Origin: Parietichytrium sp. I65-24A
Taxonomy: Eukaryota > Sar > Bigyra > Thraustochytrida > Thraustochytriidae
DNA length: 64,000 nt
Reading direction: 5' to 3'
Assembly (NCBI GenBank): GCA_012862575.1
Contig: BLSF01000060.1
Span: forward strand, 181,501 to 245,500
Notes under the pieces: generated by a model
Told to the model about the DNA's origin: nothing
Databases searched by the model: none
Seen by the model: the letters and a program-made list of their open reading frames with translations, nothing else
Shown: positions 27,611-36,896 of the stretch, in pieces
Layout: each line of letters begins with the position of its first letter
Numbering within the stretch: the first letter of the stretch is position 1
Program-made: the position numbers and the translations under genes

Positions 27611-28990
27611 ATGCAGTCGGTGGCCGAGAAAGAGGGCGACGAGAGCTGGGGCGGAATGGTGATCTTTTCAGGTACGTGCGAAACAGCGAGACCGGGCTCA
27701 AGTGGCAAGGTTCACGGCCCGGGAGGGGAAATTGTAGTTGAGAGAGAGAGAGAGAGGGAGATGAGAGCTGGCGCTCACAGTCTATTGCTTTCGTATGATT
27801 TAGGCGGGTCTGCGTTCAATGAGGTTGCCTCAGAGCTGAAAACTGTGTGCACAAAGGTGGCGTATGTACTGCCCGTGTCAGACGACGGAGGGTCTACGGC
27901 AGAGATCATCCGTATCCTTGGCGGCCCTGCGGTGGGGGACATCCGATCGCGTATCTTGAGACTGTCAGCAGACCACACGGAGGAAGAGAAGGCCGTGAAG
28001 GAGCTCATGGGACACCGTTTGCCTTCTGCATCTGAAGATGCTGCAAAACTAGAGTGGCTGGCGATCGCAAATGGAACCCATCAGCTTTACAATCACATCT
28101 CCCTTCCATACAAGCAGATCATCCGGCGATTCCTGACATACTTTTCGAGCTGCGTGTTGCGCGACGACAAGGTCTTCAAGTTTCGGAACGGTTCAATCGG
28201 AAACTTCTTTTTCGCGGGAGCACGTATCTTTTTTTCGTCCATTGAATCGGCCATTTTCCTGTACAGCAAAGTGTCTGGGGTTCCGTCTGCAACCGAGGTT
28301 CTCCCCGTCATTGTCGAGTCAGAGCACAGGGTTTCAATCGCCTGCGAGCTGAGTGACGGTTCGCGAATCCTCGGCCAGAGCGCAATCAGTCATCCTAGCT
28401 CGTCCGGGGACGCGAATAGTAACGTGGTGCGCAAGGATGAAACGGAGAAGCTCCACTCGCCAATCAAGCGAGTGTACTATGTTGATGATGGCCGCGAAAA
28501 AAGTCACGTTGTGAACCCTATGGTCCTGGAGCGCCTTCGGGAGGCCGCAGTTATCGTCTACGGGATGGGAAGTTTGTACACGAGTATAGTTCCCTCCCTC
28601 ATTTTGAACGGCGTGGGACAGGCCATTCAGTCTGCAAATCCGCCCAAAGTGCTTCTTTTGAATGGGAGCTTTGATCGGGAGACGCACGGCTTGAGCGCCT
28701 TCGATTTTGTGACGGCTATTGGACGAGCATTGAGCTCCAATTACGCAAGCGAAATGTATCGAATCTCGGATTTTGTCACACACGTTGTATATCCGAGCGA
28801 AGGAGAGGTGCCCGGTGCTTTCGAGGAGCTTCAAGCTCACGGCGTGCAGGTCCAGGCTATTGGCTCCTCTAGGGACGAGAAAGGGCACATCGTGTTTGAC
28901 AATTTTGAGTTGTGCCAATATCTTGCTGGCCTGCGCGACAAATCAGCAGCCAAGCTTACCCTTCCTGCCATTCACCACCCTCCTCTCTGA
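27611..28990 (+). CDS. CofD/YvcK (UPF0052) family protein with one in-frame intron
   Basis: Exons 27611-27671 and 27804-28990 give 415 residues. The 132-base intron (GTACGT donor, TAG acceptor) is a multiple of three and has no stop, so an unspliced reading hides it. Splicing restores the N-terminal nucleotide-binding motif MVIFSGGSAFNEV. The ATG at 27611 is the first methionine; upstream codons need a GTG. Other hallmarks are the LPVSDDGGSTAEIIR loop, GGPAVGDIRSRILRL, FRNGSIGNFFFAGAR, YGMGSLYTSIVPSLI and VLLLNGSFDRETHG. Bacterial YvcK/GlmR controls UDP-GlcNAc and wall synthesis. Archaeal CofD makes the coenzyme F420 precursor. The eukaryotic branch is uncharacterised, so no reaction is assigned. 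A (GA)n run lies inside the intron. Confidence 0.83.
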   Translation: MQSVAEKEGDESWGGMVIFSGTCETARPGSSGKVHGPGGEIVVEREREREMRAGAHSLLLSYDLGGSAFNEVASELKTVCTKVAYVLPVSDDGGSTAEIIRILGGPAVGDIRSRILRLSADHTEEEKAVKELMGHRLPSASEDAAKLEWLAIANGTHQLYNHISLPYKQIIRRFLTYFSSCVLRDDKVFKFRNGSIGNFFFAGARIFFSSIESAIFLYSKVSGVPSATEVLPVIVESEHRVSIACELSDGSRILGQSAISHPSSSGDANSNVVRKDETEKLHSPIKRVYYVDDGREKSHVVNPMVLERLREAAVIVYGMGSLYTSIVPSLILNGVGQAIQSANPPKVLLLNGSFDRETHGLSAFDFVTAIGRALSSNYASEMYRISDFVTHVVYPSEGEVPGAFEELQAHGVQVQAIGSSRDEKGHIVFDNFELCQYLAGLRDKSAAKLTLPAIHHPPL

Positions 28991-31472
28991 ACCCATCGCA
29001 AGCGAGAATCTTGCTGCATGGCCTTGAAGCATCTTGAAGCTTCTCGAGGATTCAAAGTGATGTTTGAATCCCACCACTCACCAAAAACCAGCCTTGGTCG
29101 TACCATTCCATGATTTTTGTAGTCGCACCAGGCCAACCATCCGATTTTCAGTAGTCGGCGCTCTAGCCGGAGTTCCAGGATACCGCCTGCAGTCCCAGCA
29201 CCAGTCAAACGATGGATGGCTTACTTTTTGCCGTGAATGAAAGCGAGTGAAACACAAATAGTCACCAGAGCACAAAAGTCAGAGAATCAGAGATTCGTTC
29301 CTGAACCTCGCAGATCCTCGCGGTAAAGGAGTCAACATCCATCGATCGTCTCGATCGATCAAGATGCAGGCTCTGGAGCCGCTCCTGTATGCTACAACCA
29401 AAGAAACAGCAATGGTCGTTGCTCCGAATCACGGCAAACCTCTCTCTCTACTATCTCTACATTCCTTTCCACGGATCAACCATTCAATCGATGTTGCTGG
29501 CATTCGACACTTTCGACTCGATAAAAATTTCTAATTTGCTGTTCTGAATGTTTTTGTTCATCGCGGAATTCGAACGCTCACTCACCAAGACGAGACATCG
29601 GCCGCGTTGTGGCCTATGAGAACCGTGTGGTTCAACGCCAGAAACCACAACCTGAATTGAACTGAGTTGATAGTGAGTTGAGTTGCTTCGAGAGGCTCAA
29701 GGCTTTTTTGTACAATTGATACTGGCCAAGGACGGGATGAGCGCGTGCGTGAGAACGATGTGCTGTGAAGAGACTGGGGATGCACCGATTGCAACGATGC
29801 AACAGCGATTCACCTGTACTGCTATGCTAAGCAGTACTCACAGTACCAGCCCGTGAGGTCGCACTTAGCGCATTCGTACTCCCTGTCAGCGAATTCTCGG
29901 CTACCAAGTACCGTCTCGATGAGAACTTGGTGATGCGAACGCCAGGAACGAGGGAATGTCATTTGATACTCGGGTGGTTGGCTGGCTGAGCAGAGAGATG
30001 AGATGTGAGAGGTGAGAGATGCCGAGGCACTTGCGCTCAGCTCGAGCGCATTCGAAATTCGAAATTCGCAGGCAAGCCACCACTCCGACGGCGCACACTG
30101 CATGGAGAGGCAGGCGTGAGTGAATTAGTCAGTGAGTGAGGTGGCATGGCGTAGGGTATACTGGGTACAGTACCAGTGCAATCACGTGCTACTCGCTCTA
30201 CACCCACACTGGCAGAGAATGGCGGAGAGGAAGGAAGGAAGTGCAGCGGAATGTGCCGTGAACGATGTGAACGATGGACTCCAGGTTGAACAGCGAGAAA
30301 ATGACAGTCTTTTGGCCGCGAATGGATCACTTGCAACCTTGCTGTGTGGGTATCGTGAGTACAAATTATGCAGCACAGGAGCAGGTTCATTGGACCAAGC
30401 GCTGCCAGCGAGGAAAAAAGCAGAAAATCGTGAAAATCGAGAAGGAGGGAGCTGCAGAGCCTGAGGAGGCTGAGAGCTACAAAGTGCGCCATGCGCTGAC
30501 TCTGACCAACACAGATTCCAGTGCAAGACGTTCCCTTCCATCGCCGCTCAAAGTAGTGGCTGGTAAACGCGGCAGGCCTGACGAGAATCGCAAGAATCGC
30601 AAGAATCGCGAGAATGTATCGCGAGTATCGTGAGGCGCTTGCGCGTTTTGTGAATTCGCCTTAGCCTCGTGTACCGTCCTCGACGCATACAGTACGTGAT
30701 CGATGTCAATTGGCTTGTATACCACCAGTACAACCAAGCAAACCAAGAAGGCAGTTGAAATGTGGCACAATGGCAGCAGTGAATTTGGTTGGCTCTTTGC
30801 CTCTTTTTCTGTTTGTGCCCACCCACCCTCAATTTCGCATCGCCTCAAATGAATAAGAGACAGTCTTTTAGCGCTTCGAGGTACAGTAATAGCACTGTTA
30901 CCGGTAGTGCTAGCTTCAACGAGTAGCTAGAAGCTAGCCCGTACCACCACACGAAGATTCACTATGGTAGGTGGTCAGCGCGCGTAAGCACATTTGGCAT
31001 CGATGCTGAGTACTATTGTTAGCACTAGTACTCCTTAATGAGTGAGCTTGCCGTGAATGCCTTTTCTTCCTCTTTCTCTCTCTTTCTTTCTTTCTTTCTT
31101 TCTCTCTCTTTGTCGTTATCAAAACTTCTCAAAACTGTCAATTGACTGTCATTTGTCACATTCAATGTTGTGTCACTCGCCAGTCTGAGCCAGAATCGAA
31201 AGTGTGAAACATACCGCGCGCACAGCTGGTCAAGGGGCGGGAGAAGCGTTGCGGGCACAAGCGCTTTCTTTGTTGTTGTCGTCGTCGTTGTTGTTGGTTG
31301 GGGTCGGAGTCGGAGTCGGAGTCGGAGCGGGCCGCGGTTCATAAAAGCGTGCAAGGTGCGAGGTGCAAGTGGCGTAGGGCAGAGTTGCGCTTCAATGAGA
31401 TAGTGGACGGCGCAGGTTGAGTCGAGTTGAAACGGAGCGAGGCCTGGACGTTGGCCGCTGGGCCGTGGCATC
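28991..31472. other. 2.5-kb repeat-rich spacer
   Basis: No firmly supported gene. It contains GAAATTC repeats near 30053-30070, CGCAAGAAT units near 30588-30614, a TACCGGTA palindrome at 30899-30906, a TCTTTC run at about 31062-31108, GTTGTC/GTCGTC triplets near 31272-31300 and GTCGGA units near 31303-31330. A weak candidate gene inside it is listed separately. Confidence 0.5.
30219..30633 (+). other. Weak candidate small gene with AT-hook-like end
   Basis: Two overlapping plus-strand frames look partly protein-like. The frame from ATG 30219 has a heptad-like LQVEQRENDSLLAANGSLATL stretch up to a GTGAGT at about 30354. The frame from ATG 30274 ends at 30633 with GKRGRPDENRKN, an AT-hook-like basic tract, and a TTCCAG possible acceptor lies near 30520. 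A spliced small nuclear protein is possible. Composition may also be chance in a repeat-rich spacer. Confidence 0.2.
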
Positions 31473-32750
31473 ATGGGTCTCGCGTGCACAAAAGCTCAGC
31501 CAAAGCAGCAGGTCACGATGAGACGGAGAGTCAAGGTGGGCACTTCGGGCGGCACGCAGACACAAGGGCTTGCGTCCAAGAACCGGATCGGAAAGACGTC
31601 AGGGTCAAAAGCAGTGGCGCTGCAACGCACCAAAACGTCGAGCACTGTTCTGCGCGCTATCTCACGAACGAAAAGCAAAAGGTCGCTGATGTATCAGACA
31701 GAAGACTTCTCCACCCTGATAAGTTACGTGTCGGAAACCGAGGACGACTTTGACGACGATGAGTCCTCGGTGTGCATTTACGAAGCAGACCTTCAAATCC
31801 TCACCGCGCCGCTCCGCGCTTGGCTGAAAAAGTCTGATCTGGTAGACTGCGCACCGGCGCTCACAGGAGCTGGCATTTTGACTCTGGAAGAGCTCAAGTC
31901 GAGTAAATCGTCCTCTCTGGAAGGCTATGGCGCGAGTGCCGCCAGAATTAGGACTCTGCTCGTGGCCGCCGCAAGGGCGCCCAAGGAAAGCTCGCCATTC
32001 GGTTATCTTGAGCTTCTGTCTGATGCTGACTGGCTCGACCAAGCCGGGCTGAACCTCTGTGTGGTGGAGCCAGCCAGCCACCGTGGCAAGACGGTTACAG
32101 TTCTCTGTGAAAATAATGAAAAGACCTACCGCAAGCCGAACTTGCGGAGAAACCCTGGGCAACCTTTGGGATATGCGGATCCTGTCGAACTGCGATCAAA
32201 AATTGGAAGCGGCACCCTAAACGTGTCTTGCAGGGGGGATAAAGCTCTGGAGGGGATCAGCAGGGAGCACGTGCTCTTATCTGTTAGCGAGCAGCTCTCT
32301 CTGAACCAATGGAGCAAGGAAACATTGACCATAAAGAATTTGGATAGCAACTGCAGCACCAAAATATATGTTAGTTTAGGCAGCCAAATATACGCCAAGG
32401 AGCTCGCGGGCAACGAAGAATGCACGCTGGATGTGAGCATGTCCTCCAACATAAGGCCAATAGGGCTTTCGATTGGCGGTTTCTTGCTGGCTTTCTCGGG
32501 ATCCGGTAAAATGTACCCCGACGGGCCAACGCACTCCGGCGACTGCAAGACCCTCATGGTGTTCCCTTCCGATGAGTCGGACACCAGAGAGATGCTTTGG
32601 GCGGACGGCTTTGTTGACGTTTGCAGGGCGCACTACGTCGAGTCTTCCACCTCCAGCAACTCTCGCGGGTCCAACAAGTCAGACTCGTCCACTATTAGCC
32701 AGTGGGGCGAGATCTTTGGCGCATCAAACCTGCGCAAATTTAGTCTCTGA
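31473..32750 (+). CDS. SAM-domain-like protein with possible N-terminal acylation
   Basis: This is a 425-residue protein from the ATG at 31473. The N-terminus MGLACTK fits a myristoylation (MGxxxT) plus palmitoylation pattern and is followed by a strongly basic region (about 10-75), which would favour membrane binding. Residues about 110-170 read as a SAM-like helical bundle (LRAWLKKSDLVDCAPALT followed by GILTLEELKSS and a RIRTLLVAAA helix). The C-terminal part (about 240-400) is beta-rich, with SREHVLLSV, LTIKNLDSNCSTKIYVSLG and a late KTLMVFPSDESDTREMLWADG block that recalls a PH-like fold. I do not recognise an orthologue. It may be a membrane-associated adaptor (inference). Confidence 0.65.
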   Translation: MGLACTKAQPKQQVTMRRRVKVGTSGGTQTQGLASKNRIGKTSGSKAVALQRTKTSSTVLRAISRTKSKRSLMYQTEDFSTLISYVSETEDDFDDDESSVCIYEADLQILTAPLRAWLKKSDLVDCAPALTGAGILTLEELKSSKSSSLEGYGASAARIRTLLVAAARAPKESSPFGYLELLSDADWLDQAGLNLCVVEPASHRGKTVTVLCENNEKTYRKPNLRRNPGQPLGYADPVELRSKIGSGTLNVSCRGDKALEGISREHVLLSVSEQLSLNQWSKETLTIKNLDSNCSTKIYVSLGSQIYAKELAGNEECTLDVSMSSNIRPIGLSIGGFLLAFSGSGKMYPDGPTHSGDCKTLMVFPSDESDTREMLWADGFVDVCRAHYVESSTSSNSRGSNKSDSSTISQWGEIFGASNLRKFSL

Positions 32751-33036
32751 ACACACTGACCATTTTGTAACCCACTAATTCACACCAACCCTCACCATCT
32801 ACTCTTACTTTCCGTCTCCCATCCACATAACCAACTCCGTCCTCGAGCTCACCACCCTCCCACCCTCCCAGCCGAAACAACCGAAACAGCTCAAACAACT
32901 GCAAAAGCAGAGCTGCCCAGTTCAGCTACTCCACCTCAACAGTGCTCGCGCCCTCTCAAGACTCTCAAGACTCTCAACCACGACAGACGGCGTCTAGTTC
33001 CTTCCAGGAACCTCTGCAGACCTGCAACACAGCGTG

Positions 33037-34623
33037 ATGGTGATGGGTTTCTCCCTGCGCGCGCTGTGCTCGCGCGGAAGGTCCAGCTTTCCCTTGGCGC
33101 GCGCCCTGTCTCCCGCGGGTCGTCGGTCTCCAACTGGTCGGTGGGCAAGGCTGCAGTCGTCCTCTGCCCGCGAGCAGGCTGCGCTGGAGGCGGAGGTCCT
33201 GCGCGTTCTGCGAGGGGTGGCGTACGGGGACCGGGACGTGGTGTCCGCGGGGCTGGTGCGCGACCTGCGCGTGGACAAGGCGTCGGGCGCGGTGGCGCTG
33301 AGCCTGGCGGAAGGGGACTTTAGAACAGTGAAAGCCTGCGAGAAGGCGTTGCAGGAACCTGGCGCTGCGCCGGAATGGGTGACGCAAAAGCCACAGGTGG
33401 CGCTGGCAAAAGCGCCTCGGCTGCAGAGCGCAGGAAGCAGCACTGGAGGACAGCACAGAGCACGCAACGCGAGCAGCAGAGTGGCGGGACGCGAAGGGCT
33501 GGAAGGGGTCAAGCATGTGGTGGCGGTGTCGAGCTGCAAAGGCGGCGTGGGCAAGTCGACCGTGGCGGTGAACCTCGCGTGCGCGCTGGCGGAGCGGGGC
33601 AGGGTGGGAATTCTGGACGCCGACGTGTACGGGCCGAGCCTGCCGACGATGATGGTGGCGGAAGGCGTGGAATGGGCGGTGCATAAGTCCAAGGACCAGA
33701 AGATGATCGAGCCGGTCTTCCTGCACGGTCTAAAGGCAATGTCATACGGGTTCGTGTCGCCAGGCACGGGCGGTAAAGGAGTGGGCCAGCCCGCCAACTG
33801 GCTGGCGGGCGGCAAAGGACAGGCCGCGATTTTGAGGGGGCCCGTGGTGTCCAACATCGTTACGCAGCTGGCGTGTCAGACCGAGTGGAGCGAGCTGGAC
33901 TACCTCGTGTTGGATATGCCCCCTGGAACCGGTGACATCTCCATCTCCCTGGGGCAGCAGCTCGGAATCGCAGGGTCCGTGATCGTCACCACGCCGCAGA
34001 AGCTCGCGTTCGTGGACGTGGTTAAAGGCTTGGAGATGTTCGACAAGCTCAAAGTTCCTACGCTGGCCGTGGTGGAGAATATGGCGTGGTTCGACGGCGA
34101 TGACGGCAAGAGGTACCATCCTTTCGGCCCCGGCCACAAGAACCAGCTGACCGAGGGGTTTGGTATTAACAACTCGTATTCCCTTCCCATTCTCGGCGAC
34201 ACCAGCGCGTGCGGCGACGCGGGGACACCTTTCTTCAAAACGCACCCGCAAAGCGAAGTCGCCGATATCTATCGGCGCTTGGCAAAGGGCGTTGCAGACG
34301 AGCTTGAGCAAGCAGATGTCAAGGTTACCAAGGCAACCACAACCGTCGAATTCGACGAGGGTCGGAACATGTTGGTCGTCCGCTTCAGGTCAGCCAACGC
34401 GGAGCGCGATTACGCTATCCTGCCGCGAGAGCTCCGCAAAAAGCTGCGGCGGGTTGACGATATGCTCGGCATGAAAGTGGAGGACCTCAGTCCGGACGTC
34501 AAGCCGCTCGACATCCAACCCATGGGTAATTACGCAGTCACCATCCGCTGGTCTGATGGCCATGACGCCTCGATCTACCCATACGCGGATATCTTGGAAG
34601 CTTGCGAGGAGCTTGCTGGTTAG
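33037..34623 (+). CDS. HCF101: HCF101-type P-loop Fe-S scaffold (MIP18/DUF59, Mrp/ApbC, DUF971)
   Basis: The ATG at 33037 gives 528 residues; the frame opens one codon earlier at GTG, and MGFSLRALCSRG at 33043 is an alternative start. The Arg/Ser/Pro-rich first 45 residues look like an organelle presequence. A DUF59/FSCA domain (about 46-110) precedes the Mrp ATPase with Walker A SSCKGGVGKSTVAVN (about 166-179), DADVYGPSLPT, and Walker B LVLDMPPGTGDISISL. A C-terminal DUF971 domain (about 425-525) contains IQPMGNYAVTIRWSDGHDASI. This three-domain order defines HCF101, which carries 4Fe-4S clusters to photosystem I and ferredoxin-thioredoxin reductase in chloroplasts. Where plant HCF101 has an ENMC motif, as I recall it, this protein has ENMA. 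A plastid location is inferred. Confidence 0.88.
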   Translation: MVMGFSLRALCSRGRSSFPLARALSPAGRRSPTGRWARLQSSSAREQAALEAEVLRVLRGVAYGDRDVVSAGLVRDLRVDKASGAVALSLAEGDFRTVKACEKALQEPGAAPEWVTQKPQVALAKAPRLQSAGSSTGGQHRARNASSRVAGREGLEGVKHVVAVSSCKGGVGKSTVAVNLACALAERGRVGILDADVYGPSLPTMMVAEGVEWAVHKSKDQKMIEPVFLHGLKAMSYGFVSPGTGGKGVGQPANWLAGGKGQAAILRGPVVSNIVTQLACQTEWSELDYLVLDMPPGTGDISISLGQQLGIAGSVIVTTPQKLAFVDVVKGLEMFDKLKVPTLAVVENMAWFDGDDGKRYHPFGPGHKNQLTEGFGINNSYSLPILGDTSACGDAGTPFFKTHPQSEVADIYRRLAKGVADELEQADVKVTKATTTVEFDEGRNMLVVRFRSANAERDYAILPRELRKKLRRVDDMLGMKVEDLSPDVKPLDIQPMGNYAVTIRWSDGHDASIYPYADILEACEELAG

Positions 34624-34906
34624 ACTGCGTCATTCGTACCGATGACAAATGTGTTGCTTCTTTCACTCTTGGCTCTTCGTGTGGTCCATCAGTTGAAAAG
34701 GAGTGTGGGTCTTTTGGGGAGCTATCGCTTTTGCTCTTTCTTGACAGGAACCTACAGTTTTTAGGAAAGGGAAGAGGGGAAACCAGAATGAAGACCAGCA
34801 CATCGGCACGGGGGGTAGTGATATTCTTGATATTTAGATGAAATAGGGGATCAAAAGTAAATGCAAAAGATTCAGATTCGAAAGATGTATGTTTTGATCA
34901 GAGTTT

Positions 34907-35896
34907 TTAGAGCATACCCTTAATCTTTTCCTCGAGTTTCACGAGGTCCGCAGCAAAGTTTTTGATTCCCTCGGAAAGCTTCTGAGTGGCCATTTGGTCC
35001 TCGTTCAGCATCCAGCGGAAGGTCTTCTCGTCCAACTCGAGCTTCTCGCCTACGTCCATTTCCTTTGCCTTCTCAGCATCGAGCTTCTTCTCGATCGTCG
35101 ACTCGCCGGTCTTGAGAGCCTCAAGCCAGTTTGGGGAGATGGTGAGCTTATCGCAGCCAGCAAGCTCGATGATCTCCTCCTTGCTGCGGAAGCTTGCTCC
35201 CATCACAACGGTGTCGTAGTCGTACTTTTTGTAGTAGTTGTAGATCTTGGTCACGCTGAGGACACCAGGATCTTCTGGAGCCTCGTAGGTTTTGTTGTTT
35301 TCCTTCTGATACCAGTCGCGGATACGGCCGACGAAAGGAGAGATGAGCTTGACTCCGGCCTCAGCGCAAGCCACAGCCTGGCAAAACGAGAAAAGAAGGG
35401 TGAGGTTGCAGTTGATCCCGTCAGCCTTGAGCTCCTTGGCTGCCTCGATTCCCTCCCAGGTGGACGCGATCTTGATCAGAATGCGGTCCTTGGAGATCCC
35501 CTCGTCCTCGTACATCTTGATGATGCGCTTGGCGCGAGCGATGGTTCCCTCCTTGTCGAAGCTAAGGCGAGCGTCGACCTCGGTGGACACGAGGCCCTTG
35601 ACGATCTTGAGGATCTCGAGGCCAAAGTTGACCGCCAACTTGTCCATGATAATGTCCAGGCGCTCCTGCTCCGAGCAGTCCTGCTCCTTTCCGTACTTGA
35701 TGGCATCTTCCACGAGCGACTTGTACTCCTCCTTCTGAGCAGCGGCGTAGATCAAGCTCGGGTTGGTGGTCGAGTCCTCAGGCTGGTACTTCTCCAGCTG
35801 CCCAAAGTCGCCAGTATCGGCAACCACCACACTGAGCTTGCGCAGCTGCTCGAGCTCGGAGTCCATCTTCTGCTTCTTCGCTGGTGGTTCAGACAT
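34907..35896 (-). CDS. TALDO1: Transaldolase
   Basis: A 329-residue class I aldolase-type enzyme of the non-oxidative pentose phosphate pathway. It moves a dihydroxyacetone unit from sedoheptulose-7-phosphate to glyceraldehyde-3-phosphate. Signature 1 [12 protein letters not shown] (about 43-54) and [12 protein letters not shown] (about 103-114) are present. The Schiff-base lysine is in [13 protein letters not shown] (Lys142). [12 protein letters not shown] and the QMATQKL end match the eukaryotic/proteobacterial TalB type. The N-terminus, with a [15 protein letters not shown] start, resembles the cytosolic animal and fungal form, with no transit peptide. The length is normal. The ATG at 35896 is followed on the other side by a CTCTCCTG repeat leader. 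Convergent with HCF101. Confidence 0.96.
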   Translation of the reverse strand: MSEPPAKKQKMDSELEQLRKLSVVVADTGDFGQLEKYQPEDSTTNPSLIYAAAQKEEYKSLVEDAIKYGKEQDCSEQERLDIIMDKLAVNFGLEILKIVKGLVSTEVDARLSFDKEGTIARAKRIIKMYEDEGISKDRILIKIASTWEGIEAAKELKADGINCNLTLLFSFCQAVACAEAGVKLISPFVGRIRDWYQKENNKTYEAPEDPGVLSVTKIYNYYKKYDYDTVVMGASFRSKEEIIELAGCDKLTISPNWLEALKTGESTIEKKLDAEKAKEMDVGEKLELDEKTFRWMLNEDQMATQKLSEGIKNFAADLVKLEEKIKGML

Positions 35897-36896
35897 CCTG
35901 CCTTTCTTCGCTTCCCTTTACTCTCCTTTTCCTGCTCTCCTGCTCTCCTGCTCTCTTCCGAAATATCTCTCACGCTGCGCTTCGCTTCCTGTCCCTCTCT
36001 TCCTCGCTGCCTTCTTGCACTTCTTGATACTTCTTCCCTTCTTTTGCTCTCGCGCTATCTACTCAATCTAAGCACTACTGTTGTCTCAAAACGTGTGCTA
36101 GCCTCGAAATTTAGAACCAACTAGGGCAGAGCATGGCAGAGCGCAGAATTCAGAAAAATTAGAACTAGAATGTAGAAGAATTAGAAGCATGTGGATACAG
36201 TGGAATAAGATCCTTTATCCTCTCGCTCAAACCAAGTACAATACTGTATCTGTATCAACCACGTACGGACGGTGGTTAGCCTTTTGATAGTGATGGTGTT
36301 AGCGGAGATTGGCGAGATGCGAGTCTGTCGCGTTAAGAGCTCCTCGTCGCAGGCAGGTACCCATTGCGTAGTCTCTGGGTCTCATGGGAGCGAAATCTAT
36401 CTATTGATGGTGAGTATTTTCCAGTGCAAAAAGATTTTCCTCTCTTGACTGTATCTACATTGCCAGTCCTACTCTCTTGACTGTACTCAGTCTCTACTTT
36501 TCCAGTCCTACTCAAGATCCTAATCACTCCCTGCTCTCCTGGCCGCACGATCAACTAGGTCAGTAAAATAGTATTAGCTGTCCCCTCCTCCAACAAATAC
36601 TCCCTTGCAAACTAAACTGCCATCTTAACAAAGACTGGTGTGTATGAGCTAGTACACGAGGTGACACGCGTCATTAGTTGAGCGAGTGTGATTTTTGCAG
36701 GGAGCAAGGTTCCTTCTGTTTGCTCCAGGTTGGCCATGTTTGGAACCCGAAAATCCCAGTTCGGCGGGGAGGATCCGGGCCGGAGACGCTGGAGCGAAGG
36801 AAATGCAAAGGCGATGGCATTGTGGGCAATAGAGCACCTGCGGCGAATGCAAGAAACGCATCAAATGTTCAGTCGGCAAAAAATAGAACGGAATTT
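35897..36896. other. Spacer between transaldolase and DDX56 with short repeats
   Basis: CTGCTCTC units lie near 35930-35955. An imperfect direct repeat built on CTCTCTTGACTGTA...CAGTCCTAC occurs at about 36438-36510. Several small frames lack protein-like composition. It holds the transaldolase promoter and the DDX56 3' end (both minus strand). Confidence 0.5.

Noticed and set aside
29560-29582. AATTCGAAC string resembling an inverted tRNA B box
   Set aside because: No T-stem pairing or acceptor stem on either strand.
34994-36124. Long plus-strand frame opposite transaldolase
   Set aside because: Antisense shadow of a well-supported gene; no motifs.
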